NCBI RefSeq assembly: GCF_024171895.1
Contig: NZ_JAMTCQ010000014.1
Coordinates: 62,001-126,000, forward strand
DNA: 64,000 nucleotides
Source: Prauserella halophila
Lineage (GTDB): Bacteria > Actinomycetota > Actinomycetes > Mycobacteriales > Pseudonocardiaceae
Direction: 5' to 3'
Shown one piece after another: positions 1 through 7,460 of this stretch (within the stretch, counting starts at the first letter, position 1; every line of letters starts with the position of its first letter). Under the pieces are notes generated by a model that was not told the DNA's origin, ran no database searches, and saw only the letters and a program-made list of their open reading frames with translations. Position numbers and translations under genes: made by a program.

Positions 1-182
1 CGAACGCGCTGCTGCCGACGTGTCTCGTCGTCGTCGCGGTCGTGTTCGTGTCCGCGGCGTACGTGTTCGGCGTCCTGCGGGGTGACCGCGACACCCCGCG
101 CGGCGGCTGGCGCACCCTCGGCATCGTCCACGTGCTCGTGTGGGTCCTGATCACCGCGGGGCTGGCGATACTCGTCGGCTGA
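1..182 (+). CDS. C-terminal end of a membrane protein (partial)
   Basis: The reading frame is open from base 3 and ends at the TGA at 180-182, giving the last 59 residues of a protein whose start lies outside the window. Two hydrophobic stretches, one rich in Val and one ending in LITAGLAILVG, flank a short charged loop (RGDRDTPRGG), as expected for two transmembrane helices joined by a cytoplasmic loop. No family can be named from this fragment. It is too short for most ORF cut-offs, but the codon usage and hydrophobic pattern are coherent. Confidence 0.6.
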   Translation, partial: NALLPTCLVVVAVVFVSAAYVFGVLRGDRDTPRGGWRTLGIVHVLVWVLITAGLAILVG

Positions 183-196
183 GCGCCGCCGCACGC

Positions 197-747
197 CTAC
201 GTGAGTTCGCCTTCGAGGAGGCTCATCAGGACCGTGTCGTACCAGCAACCGTCGCGGCGGAACGCATCGCGGCCCCGGCCGTCGGTGCGAAAGCCGACCT
301 TCTGATACGACCGGATGGCCGCGTCGTTGTCGGCCACGACCCACAGCCGGATCGAGTGCAGTCGCATCGTGTCGAAGCCGTAGCGGCAGATCGTGCGCAC
401 GGTGTCGGTGCCGTAGCCGTGACCGCGATAGCGCTCCTCGCCGAGGTAGACGTCCAGCTCGGCGAGCGCGGTCTCGGGTGTCGCATCGCGGAGCGCCACT
501 GTTCCGATCAGCGTGCGGTCGGCGAGGGTCTCCACCGCGAACACCGCTGACGAGTACGAATTGACCGGCCGCTCGGTGAAGCGGTTGCGGATCTGCGCCA
601 GCGATTCGTCGTAGTCGTGTGCGAGCCACCGGGTGACGGCTGGGTCGCGATGCCAACGCCAGTACGTGTCCGCGTCCTCGGGTTCGATCGGCCGCAGTGT
701 TTCGATCGGCCGCGTGTGACGAGGTCGCCAGTGATCATCCCCGACAT
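197..747 (-). CDS. GNAT-family N-acetyltransferase with an apparent frameshift near its start
   Basis: The body is a RimJ/RimL-type GNAT acetyltransferase of about 170 residues (RPIEPEDADTYWRWH, then an acetyl-CoA loop in YRGHGYGTDTVRTICRYGF and ADNDAAIRSYQKVGF). Such proteins transfer acetyl groups from acetyl-CoA to amines or protein N-termini; the substrate is unknown. The natural beginning, ATG at 747 after a GAGGG ribosome site, encodes MSGMITGDLVT but is in another frame. At 683-713 a 13-bp sequence (TTCGATCGGCCGC on +) occurs twice, 18 bp apart, and one copy lacks a base, which shifts the frame. An in-frame GTG at 784 could still give a product with an unusual N-terminus. Whether the gene is dead, rescued or affected by a base error cannot be decided here. 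Confidence 0.6.
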
Positions 748-947
748 TCTGCGGCAGCCCTCGAACCGGTGGAAGTGCGTCCACGTGGTCGTGTCGGCGC
801 TGCTCACCACGGGACCGGCGATCACGGTGGTCCGTCGGCCGACGAGTACGCACGCCGGTCCTCGGTTCCGGCTTCCGGTCGCGGCCGAATGCAGTACACG
901 CGAGAAGGTGCAGTCGCGCGTCGACGAGGGGAGCCGGTCGGGCGACG

Positions 948-1010
948 GGGGTGCGCGCAGGACACGCGTGTTTGAACGCAGAACACGTGGTGCCGAGTGC
1001 AGGACACGTG
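948..1010 (-). repeat. 21-bp CGTGT repeats, ACTCGG subtype (three units)
   Basis: Read on the minus strand, units at 990-1010, 969-989 and about 948-968 each begin with CACGTGT or CGCGTGT followed by YCTGC. The first unit carries the CTGCACTCGGCAC body seen again near 16.06, 20.29, 49.6 and 50.1 kb. The period is 21 bp. Confidence 0.75.
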
Positions 1011-1279
1011 GTGCCGGAACGGTACCGGCGCGGCAGGGGCGTCAATCCGTCGACGATCCGTCGGCGCGCGAGGCGCACGCGGTGGTTGACAGCGAGGTCC
1101 TGGCTGGGCCGTGGCGGGATGGTGGCGCGGCTCCGGTGCGAAGATCAGCGCATGTCCGTATCCCGAGTCGAATCGCTGACCACCAGGCGATGCACCCGAG
1201 TCGCTGGTGACACGGTGCCGCCGGCCGGCACCAGCGCGGCCTCGGCCTTACGGCACGACGCTGCGGCTTCCCCGGGGGC

Positions 1280-1363
1280 TGCAACACGGGCCCTGGAAAA
1301 CGCAACACGGGCTCCGGAACCCGCAACACGGGCCCCGGAAAACGCAACACGGCGGGCTTCGGG
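1280..1363 (-). repeat. 21-bp CGTGT repeats, TTCCGG subtype (four units)
   Basis: On the plus strand the units start at 1280, 1301, 1322 and 1343 as (C/T)GCAACACGG followed by GCCC(T/C)GGAAAA-like tails; the minus strand reads CGTGTTGCG. The spacing is exactly 21 bp. The array lies 212 bp upstream of doxX and does not follow the stop codon of any gene. Confidence 0.85.
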
Positions 1364-1406
1364 TGGCGAGGGGCCAACCGGGTTTTACATCGTGCCTGCC
1401 ACAATG

Positions 1407-1420
1407 GTTGAAGGTTCAAC
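1407..1420. promoter_or_regulatory. Inverted repeat GTTGAA-N2-TTCAAC upstream of doxX
   Basis: Perfect 6-bp arms separated by GG. This TTGAA/TTCAA form resembles operators of MarR/HxlR-type repressors that often control DoxX-family genes in actinobacteria (family knowledge). No such regulator gene is present in the window. Confidence 0.4.
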
Positions 1421-1442
1421 ATCAAGTCACGGATTCAACGAC

Positions 1443-1483
1443 GCCATGACTTCGACACAGCCATGACCTCGATAAGTCATGGC
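1443..1483. promoter_or_regulatory. 10-bp inverted repeat GCCATGACTT / AAGTCATGGC upstream of doxX
   Basis: Arms at 1443-1452 and 1474-1483 are perfectly complementary with 21 nt between them, and a third partial copy (GCCATGAC) lies at 1460-1467. It may be a second operator or an RNA hairpin in the leader. The sequence alone does not separate the two. Confidence 0.4.
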
Positions 1484-1574
1484 CGCGGTGAGCCGTGAAC
1501 TCGACAAGCATGGACGCGCGCGGCTGTGCGGTCGGCCGACCGACAGTCGTTCGAACAACCGGCGGAGGCCAAGT

Positions 1575-2003
1575 ATGTACGCACGTATCCAGGACGTTGC
1601 GGCGCTGATCGGGCGCATCGCGGTCGGTGTCGTGTTCCTCGCCCACGGGCTCGACAAGTGGAACGCCGGCATCGACGGGACGGCCCAGATGTTCGAGGCC
1701 GTCGGCATTCCGCTGCCCACCGTCGCGGCGGTCTTCGTCATCGCCGTCGAGGTCATCGGCGCGATCATGTTCATCGTCGGCTTCGCGACGCCGTTGGTCG
1801 GTATCGGCTTCGCGATCGTCGGGCTCGGCGCGACGTTCGCCGTCCACCTCGACGCCGGGCTCACCGGCGACGGCGGTTACGAACTCGTCCTCCTGCTCGC
1901 CCTCGCCGGTCTCGCGTTGGGCTTCAACAGCGGCAGGCTGGCACTCGACCAGGTGCTCGTCGGTCGTCGCCGCAGCAGCAAGGAGGCCGAACCGGTCAGC
2001 TGA
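1575..2003 (+). CDS. DoxX-family membrane protein
   Basis: 142 residues with four predicted transmembrane helices and the DoxX family signature near the N-terminus (RIAVGVVFLAHGLDKWN, with the HGxxK core). DoxX proteins are small membrane proteins. In mycobacteria a relative associates with superoxide dismutase and a thiol oxidoreductase in membrane redox defence; the exact role here is unknown. The start ATG at 1575 has GGCGGAGG seven bases upstream, so the in-frame ATG at 1479 is not preferred. The stop overlaps the end of the convergent downstream gene by 8 bp. Two palindromes about 100-170 bp upstream suggest repressor control. Confidence 0.85.
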   Translation: MYARIQDVAALIGRIAVGVVFLAHGLDKWNAGIDGTAQMFEAVGIPLPTVAAVFVIAVEVIGAIMFIVGFATPLVGIGFAIVGLGATFAVHLDAGLTGDGGYELVLLLALAGLALGFNSGRLALDQVLVGRRRSSKEAEPVS

Positions 2004-2697
2004 GGTCGACGGTCGCCGCCTCGGCGGCGCGGTGCGCATCCAACTTGGCCGGGCTGGACACCTGCACCACGTGCGCACCCGCCGCCAGCGGCGCGACCAG
2101 AGCATCGACGACGCCGCCGGGCAACGTCCACGGGCGCGTGGACAGCACCCGGTCGCCCGCCCCGATGCCGAGTTCGGCTGCGCGCGTCGCGGCGGTGGCC
2201 AGTACCTCGTCGACCGTCGACCCGAGCAGCGCAGGCGTGTCACCGGGTACGGGGATCAGTGGCGTGAAGTCGTCACCCGCGGTGCGCGCATCCGACAGGT
2301 AGTCGAACGCACTGTCCGGCGCCCCCTGCGGTCCGAGGCCGCGGCCGAGCGGGTCGAGCGCGACGACGGCCGTGTCGTCGGCGGCCCCGGTCGCACCGTC
2401 CGGTCCGGTGAACGCGACCCGCGCACCGTCGGCGCCGGCGACCACGTGCCCGCCGCACCACCACGTGCCCAGCAGCACGCCCGCCGTCTGCCAGTGCGCG
2501 GGCAGGTCGACGGCCACCGGGTCGCCCGGCTCGACGTCGAACTCCTCGACCAGCCAGTTCGCCGTCTTCGCCGCCCAGTTGGCCAGCGTCGCCACGGACA
2601 ATTCCACGCGGCTGCCCGCGGCGTCGTCGTAGTGCGTCACCGCCGGACGCGCGGACGAGGACAGCAACGGGCGCAGCAGCTGATCGGTGAGATTCAC
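1996..2697 (-). CDS. TIGR03089 family protein (acyl-CoA-synthetase-like)
   Basis: 233 residues resembling the TIGR03089 actinobacterial family, which looks like an N-terminal part of AMP-binding (acyl-CoA synthetase) proteins without the full adenylation motifs. Visible features are LANWAAKTANWLVEEFDVEPGDPVAVDLP, typical of the AMP-binding fold, and the later GIGAGDRVLSTRPWTLPGG. No P-loop-like TSGTTG motif is present, so enzymatic activity is doubtful. In M. tuberculosis the equivalent gene lies beside an LCP protein, as here (known order). Start GTG at 2697, with AGGGGAG upstream. Confidence 0.7.
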   Translation of the reverse strand: MNLTDQLLRPLLSSSARPAVTHYDDAAGSRVELSVATLANWAAKTANWLVEEFDVEPGDPVAVDLPAHWQTAGVLLGTWWCGGHVVAGADGARVAFTGPDGATGAADDTAVVALDPLGRGLGPQGAPDSAFDYLSDARTAGDDFTPLIPVPGDTPALLGSTVDEVLATAATRAAELGIGAGDRVLSTRPWTLPGGVVDALVAPLAAGAHVVQVSSPAKLDAHRAAEAATVDLS

Positions 2698-2723
2698 GCC
2701 CGCGATTCTCCCCTGCCGGGGCG

Positions 2724-4532
2724 TCAGTTGACGCAGGGGACCTGGCTGGGTGTCTGGCCGGGAGCACGGCGGGGTGCGTCAGTGCCGGCGCCACCGGGTG
2801 CCGCACCGCCACCGGGTGCCGCACCGCCACCGGGTGCCGCACCGCCACCGGCGAGCGCACCGCCACCGGGCGCCGCACCGCCACCGGCGAGGCCACCGCC
2901 GTCGGCCGGGGCCGCACCGCCGCCACCGGCGGTGTTCGTCGTGGCAGGGGCTGCACCGCCACCGCCGCCGGACGGGTCGTCGCCGGTCTCTCCGCGTTGC
3001 CCGCGCACCAGGCCGCGGACGAACGAGCGCACCTGCTGCAGATCGACGGTCACGATGCTCTGGCCGTCGTCGCTGCGGGCGGTGATGTCGGTGACCGGGA
3101 TCGTCTCGAAGTCCAGCCCGTCGCCGAGCAGGTCCTTGGCCTGTTGCGCGAACCCGAGCACGTCGAGGTCCGGGTCGAGTACGAGCGAACGGCGGACCGT
3201 GTCGATGAGGTTCGACAACTTCTCCGGATCCGTGAGCGTGCCCGTCGACATCGCTTTGTCCAGCGCCGACGACAGGAACGTGTGCTGCCGGACGATCCGG
3301 TCGAGGTCGCCGTTGGGGAGGTTCTTGCGCTGCCGGACGAACGAGAGCGCCTCACCACCGGTCACGGTCTGGACCCCGGCCTCGAAGTCGGCGCCCGAGT
3401 CCTTGTCCTTCGTCGGCGCGTTCAGGCACACCTCGACGCCGCCGATCGATTCGGTGAGCAGGTAGAACCCGAGAAGATTGATCTCGGCGTAGTGGTCGAT
3501 GTGGATCTGCGTGAAGTCCTGCAGCGTGCGCACCAGGGCGCGCCTGCCCGACTGGTTCGAGTCCCGCTCGAGTTGTGCCCGGTCGGTGACCCCCTCGGCC
3601 TGCAGCCGCTGCCACTCGTCGCTCTTCGCCTGACCGTAGGCCGAGTTGACCTTGTCCTTGTCGCCGTTCGGCACGTCGACCCATGTGTCCCGCGGAACGG
3701 ACACGCCGACCGGGTCGCCGCCGTCCTTCGGGATCCGCAGGATGATCATCGTGTCGGTCCTGATGCCGCTCGTGCTCTCCGTGCGCAACGCCTTGAGCAC
3801 CGAGAGCGGCAGCGGGTTGCCCTGCATGTCCGTGCGGGAGTCGGCGCCCACCAGCAGGATGTCCGTCGCGCCGTCGTCCTTCGGGGGTGGCGGCGGAGCT
3901 TCCTCGTCGCCGTTCGACTCGTAGTGCCAGTCGTCGAGCGCATCCGTGGTCTGGATCGCATCGTGGAGCTGGTCGAGCTGCGCGTACGCGTAGCCGGTGA
4001 TGCCGAGGGCGATCACCGACAGCAGCGCGACGAACGTGCGCCCCGCCGCCCGGCCGGTGCGGCGGAGCCCGCTCCGGCGAGACGCCCCGGCAGGGGTCCC
4101 GGTCGGGGAGGCTGCGGGAGGTGCTGCCGACGTCGTGGCCGCCGCGCTCGACGCAGTGGTCGTGGCGTGGGACGCAGTGGTCGTGGTGTCGGGTGCTCCG
4201 GCTGTGGCGTGGGGCTCGGTGGCCGCGGCCGACGTGCGTCGATGCGGCGTGGGCCGCGGTGTGCCGCTCTGCGACTCCGCGGCGTGCTCCTCGTCGTCGA
4301 TGCCGTTTCCGGTGGGATCGTCGCCGGCTTCGGAGCCGTCGTCGGCAGTGCCGTCGTCGTAGGCAGTGCCGTCATCGTCGGTGCCGTCGGCGCCGACTGC
4401 CCCGGTGCCGGCACCCGGCTCCGCGTCGCTGTCCTCGGAGTCCCGGTCTGCTGTGGAGCCCTGTTCTGCTGCGGGGCTCTGTTCTGCTGCGGGGCCCCGG
4501 CGCTCGGCGTCCCACTCCTCGCGCTCGTCCAC
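2724..4532 (-). CDS. LytR-CpsA-Psr (LCP) family cell-wall glycopolymer ligase
   Basis: 602 residues: a long acidic Ser/Thr/Ala-rich cytoplasmic N-terminus (about 150 residues), one transmembrane helix (FVALLSVIALGITGYAYAQ), then an extracellular LCP domain with ATDILLVGADSRTD, RTDTMIILRIP, VSVPRDTW and the FVRQR motif. LCP enzymes transfer lipid-linked glycans such as arabinogalactan or teichoic-type polymers onto peptidoglycan. The C-terminus is a Gly/Ala/Pro tail made of six 18-bp DNA repeats (2791-2898) and ends in PCVN. I chose GTG 4532, which has GGGGAGGGG just upstream, over ATG 4547, which has none. The next gene upstream is a second LCP gene. Confidence 0.88.
   Translation of the reverse strand: MDEREEWDAERRGPAAEQSPAAEQGSTADRDSEDSDAEPGAGTGAVGADGTDDDGTAYDDGTADDGSEAGDDPTGNGIDDEEHAAESQSGTPRPTPHRRTSAAATEPHATAGAPDTTTTASHATTTASSAAATTSAAPPAASPTGTPAGASRRSGLRRTGRAAGRTFVALLSVIALGITGYAYAQLDQLHDAIQTTDALDDWHYESNGDEEAPPPPPKDDGATDILLVGADSRTDMQGNPLPLSVLKALRTESTSGIRTDTMIILRIPKDGGDPVGVSVPRDTWVDVPNGDKDKVNSAYGQAKSDEWQRLQAEGVTDRAQLERDSNQSGRRALVRTLQDFTQIHIDHYAEINLLGFYLLTESIGGVEVCLNAPTKDKDSGADFEAGVQTVTGGEALSFVRQRKNLPNGDLDRIVRQHTFLSSALDKAMSTGTLTDPEKLSNLIDTVRRSLVLDPDLDVLGFAQQAKDLLGDGLDFETIPVTDITARSDDGQSIVTVDLQQVRSFVRGLVRGQRGETGDDPSGGGGGAAPATTNTAGGGGAAPADGGGLAGGGAAPGGGALAGGGAAPGGGAAPGGGAAPGGAGTDAPRRAPGQTPSQVPCVN
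2791..2898 (-). repeat. Six 18-bp tandem repeats inside the LCP gene
   Basis: On the plus strand the unit is CCACCGGGTGCCGCACCG with small variants, six contiguous copies from 2791 to 2898. It encodes the Gly-Gly-Ala-Ala-Pro-Gly type tail of the LCP protein. Three copies are identical, which indicates recent expansion. Confidence 0.9.
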
Positions 4533-4578
4533 GCGGCCCCTCCCCATCCGGCGTGTGCTGCTCAGGCCTGCCGTAAGC

Positions 4579-6249
4579 CTAGTTCACGCACGGGATGTCA
4601 CCGGCGGTGATGGGGTCGGACGGGTCATCGGATTCGTCCGATTGCACCTGTGCCGGTTGGAGCGACCGTTGCAGGCCCGCCCGATCGGCTACGGAGGGTC
4701 CGGGCAGCGACGCCGGTGCCACCGATCCGGGGGTGTCCATGCCGCCTGCCGGTTCGTCCGGGATGAATCCGGGGTCGACGTGCACCTCGAGCCTGCCCGC
4801 GGGCAGTGCCGGGGCCTCCTCGATGCCGACGTCGGGGCCGAGCAGTGCTGCGACGGCCTCCGCGGCGCCGGCCTCGCCCGGAGCGTGACGGACCAGCGGT
4901 TCGGCCACACTATCGACAATGGCTGCACCTTCGCCCTGGAAGCCGTTGTCCCGCAACAGCGACCGCACGGACTCGCCGTGTGCCGGATCCGCCGATCCGC
5001 TGTAGACGTCCACGGTGTACTCGCCGGTGTCCACATCGGGCGTTGCGGTGTCGTCGTGCCCCTCGTCGCCGACGATCTCGTCGATGAACGAGCGCACCTC
5101 GTCGACGTCGATCTCCAATGCCGAGGCGTCGCCGAATCTCGCGTTGCCCTCCACCGGAATGGTGCGGAACTCGATGTTGCCACCCGACATGTTCCGCATC
5201 TGAGTGGCGAACTGCATCAGGTCCCAGCCCTCCGACAGCACGACCGACGACTGCACCGCCTCGACGACCTCGCCGATCTTGCCCGGGTCGAACAGCACGT
5301 CCGACGACAGCATCTTCCGCGCCAGGCCGGACAGGAACGCCTGCTGGCGCGCGATCCGGTCCAGGTCGTTGCCGGGCAGGTCGTAGCGCTGCCGTACGAA
5401 CGACAACGCATCAGCGCCCTTCAACGTGTGCCTGCCCGCACTGAGGTCGAGGCCGGACCGCTCCTCCTCGACGTCGTTGTTCAAGCACACCTCCACGCCG
5501 CCGAGTGCCGAGGTGATCTCGTAGAAGCTGGCGAGGTTGACCTCCGCATAGCGGTCGATCATGCCCGGCCGATCGATGAGCTTCTCGACGGACGCGATCA
5601 GGTTCTTCCGGCCGGTGACCTGCGCACGGTCCTCGATCTCCTCCTGGTCGAGCTCGCCGCGGGCGTGCAGCTGCTTCGACGTATAGGTGTAGGCACGGCC
5701 GAACGCGCTGTTGAGCTTGTGTGTGCCGTACTCGTTGGCGAGGTCGACCCAGGCGTCGCGGGGGAACGAGATCGCCGAGGCGCCCCGTCCGTCCTGCGGG
5801 ATGTGCACCAGGATCATCGTGTCGGTTTGGCGCTGGCCGTCGGCGTCGCCCGCGTGCAGTTTGTCGAGGACTTCGCGGGGCAGCGGGTTGCCGTGGGCGT
5901 CGGTGCGGCTGTCCTGGCCGACGAGGAGGATGTCGATCGCACCGTCCATGGGCGCGGCGCCGGCCCGGTCGTCGCCGAAGACGTCGGTGGTCGACAGGCC
6001 CGAGTTGACGTCGCCGATGAACTGCCAGCCGTACCACGACACGACCATGACCATCGCCGACACGAGCGCGACGACGCTCTTGCCGCCTCGCCTCGTCCAC
6101 GTGGCCGCGCTGCGCCGCCGCGCGGCGTTCGTGTGTGCACGCGACGGACCGTCGTCGCGATGGCCGTCCTGCCGCCGGCGGCGTCTCCTCCGCTGACTGC
6201 GCCGTCGGCGGGAGCCGACCACGACCGCTGTCCCCGGCCAGTCGGTCAC
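4579..6249 (-). CDS. LCP family protein with C-terminal LytR_C domain
   Basis: 556 residues. An Arg-rich N-terminus precedes one transmembrane helix (VVALVSAMVMVVSWYGWQFI), the LCP catalytic domain (IDILLVGQDSRTD, QTDTMILVHIP, ISFPRDAW, LSFVRQRYDL), and a LytR_C region from about residue 390 (EYTVDVYSGSADPAHGESV...VDSV). It probably ligates a cell-wall polymer to peptidoglycan at the outer membrane face. Start GTG 6249 has GGGAGGAG seven bases upstream. It lies 46 bp upstream of the other LCP gene and is divergent from rmlB. Both LCP proteins end in the same four residues, PCVN. Confidence 0.9.
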   Translation of the reverse strand: MTDWPGTAVVVGSRRRRSQRRRRRRRQDGHRDDGPSRAHTNAARRRSAATWTRRGGKSVVALVSAMVMVVSWYGWQFIGDVNSGLSTTDVFGDDRAGAAPMDGAIDILLVGQDSRTDAHGNPLPREVLDKLHAGDADGQRQTDTMILVHIPQDGRGASAISFPRDAWVDLANEYGTHKLNSAFGRAYTYTSKQLHARGELDQEEIEDRAQVTGRKNLIASVEKLIDRPGMIDRYAEVNLASFYEITSALGGVEVCLNNDVEEERSGLDLSAGRHTLKGADALSFVRQRYDLPGNDLDRIARQQAFLSGLARKMLSSDVLFDPGKIGEVVEAVQSSVVLSEGWDLMQFATQMRNMSGGNIEFRTIPVEGNARFGDASALEIDVDEVRSFIDEIVGDEGHDDTATPDVDTGEYTVDVYSGSADPAHGESVRSLLRDNGFQGEGAAIVDSVAEPLVRHAPGEAGAAEAVAALLGPDVGIEEAPALPAGRLEVHVDPGFIPDEPAGGMDTPGSVAPASLPGPSVADRAGLQRSLQPAQVQSDESDDPSDPITAGDIPCVN

Positions 6250-6441
6250 CTGTAGCTCCTCCCGGATCGCTGCCTCTTCTCACCCTACTGATCGGTGTGT
6301 GTAACGCTTGTTCGGCCGCGAAGCTGTTGTCACCTTGTTGTCGATTTCCCTTCTTCGGAGGGTGCGAATCGCCCGGATGCGGAGTACGGAGCGGTGGTGC
6401 GGGCGGGCACGTCCGCACCGGTCACGGGTACGGGAGGACAC

Positions 6442-7416
6442 ATGCGGGTGCTGGTCACGGGCGGCGCCGGGTTCATCGGGTCGCACTTCGTCCGGCAGAC
6501 GCTCGGCGATGCGTATGCGGAGCTGGCCGGCGCCGAGGTCGTCGTGCTGGACAAGCTGACCTACGCCGGTAACCAGGCCAATCTGGATCCCGTCGCCGAC
6601 AGCCCGCGGCTGCGGTTCGTGCGCGGCGACATCTGTGACGCCGGTGTGGTCACCGACGCCATGCGTGGTGTGGACCTCGTCGTGCACTTCGCGGCCGAGT
6701 CGCATGTGGATCGTTCGATCGCCGGATCGGCCGACTTCGTGCTCACCAACGTGGCCGGCACGCAGACCCTGCTGCAGGCGGCGCTCGAGGCCGGTGTCGG
6801 CCGGTTCGTGCACGTCTCGACCGACGAGGTGTACGGCTCGATCGAGGCCGGATCGTGGCCGGAGGATCACCCGGTGCAGCCGAACTCGCCGTACTCGGCG
6901 TCCAAGGCCTCGTCCGACCTGCTCGCCCGTTCGTTCCACCGCACCTACGACCTCGACGTGTGCATCACACGGTGTTCGAACAACTACGGGCCGTATCAGT
7001 TCCCGGAGAAGGTCGTCCCGCTGTTCGTGACGAACCTGCTCGACGGCAAGCAGGTGCCGCTGTACGGCGACGGCCTGAACGTGCGCGACTGGCTGCACAT
7101 CGACGACCACTGTCACGGCATCGCTCTCGTCGCCGCGTCGGGACGGGCCGGCGAGATCTACAACATCGGCGGTGGCACCGAGCTGACCAACCGGGAGCTG
7201 ACCGAACGCCTGCTCACAGCCGTCGGCGTCGGGTGGGAGAGGGTGCAGCCCGTCGAGGACCGTAAGGGTCACGACCGCCGGTATTCGGTCGACATCTCCA
7301 AGATCAGTACCGAACTGGGTTATCGTCCCCGGATCGATTTCGAGACCGGACTCGCCGACACGGTGCGGTGGTATGCCGAGAACCGTGCGTGGTGGGAGCC
7401 GCTGAAGAACCGGTGA
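6442..7416 (+). CDS. rmlB: dTDP-glucose 4,6-dehydratase
   Basis: 324 residues. It converts dTDP-glucose to dTDP-4-keto-6-deoxyglucose, the second step of dTDP-L-rhamnose synthesis. It is a short-chain dehydrogenase/reductase with an NAD-binding TGGAGFIGS (residues 6-14), the catalytic TDE at 127-129 (STDEVYGS) and YSASK with Tyr151 and Lys155. Length matches the family. Start ATG 6442 is six bases after GGGAGGA; the frame extends further upstream but those codons are not conserved. It is followed 44 bp later by rmlD. The rhamnose is needed for the arabinogalactan linker and other glycans. Confidence 0.95.
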   Translation: MRVLVTGGAGFIGSHFVRQTLGDAYAELAGAEVVVLDKLTYAGNQANLDPVADSPRLRFVRGDICDAGVVTDAMRGVDLVVHFAAESHVDRSIAGSADFVLTNVAGTQTLLQAALEAGVGRFVHVSTDEVYGSIEAGSWPEDHPVQPNSPYSASKASSDLLARSFHRTYDLDVCITRCSNNYGPYQFPEKVVPLFVTNLLDGKQVPLYGDGLNVRDWLHIDDHCHGIALVAASGRAGEIYNIGGGTELTNRELTERLLTAVGVGWERVQPVEDRKGHDRRYSVDISKISTELGYRPRIDFETGLADTVRWYAENRAWWEPLKNR

Positions 7417-7460
7417 CGCGCCGGCGTCGCCTGCCGTCTGTCGTTGTTTGAGGTGATCGG

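Larger units (their letters stand above)
748..1574. other. 827-bp gene-poor region with repeats and doxX control sites
   Basis: No convincing gene is visible. The long frames here are produced by repeat units and opposite-strand shadows. The region holds two clusters of the 21-bp CGTGT repeat (948-1010 and 1280-1363, both reading on the minus strand) and two inverted repeats upstream of doxX. Both repeat clusters are oriented as they would be after a minus-strand stop codon, yet no minus-strand gene ends here, so a gene may have been lost. That last point is inference. Confidence 0.5.

Noticed and set aside
951-1466. 171-codon ORF over the repeat region before doxX
   Set aside because: Most of it is 21-bp repeat translated in one frame (repeating NATRAPE-type residues); no ribosome site, no conservation cues. 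The ORFs at 20568-21119, 25496-25840 and 39271-40221 are partly built the same way.
2997-4610. 537-codon plus-strand ORF opposite the first LCP gene
   Set aside because: It is the shadow of the LCP gene: Arg/Val/Asp-biased composition, no family features, and the minus strand carries a complete LCP domain. Other long antisense ORFs (for example 10531-13149, 11282-13114 and 58424-59896) were rejected for the same reason.
4366-6255. 629-codon plus-strand ORF opposite the second LCP gene
   Set aside because: Shadow frame produced by high GC; the opposite strand has conserved LCP motifs and a proper ribosome site.
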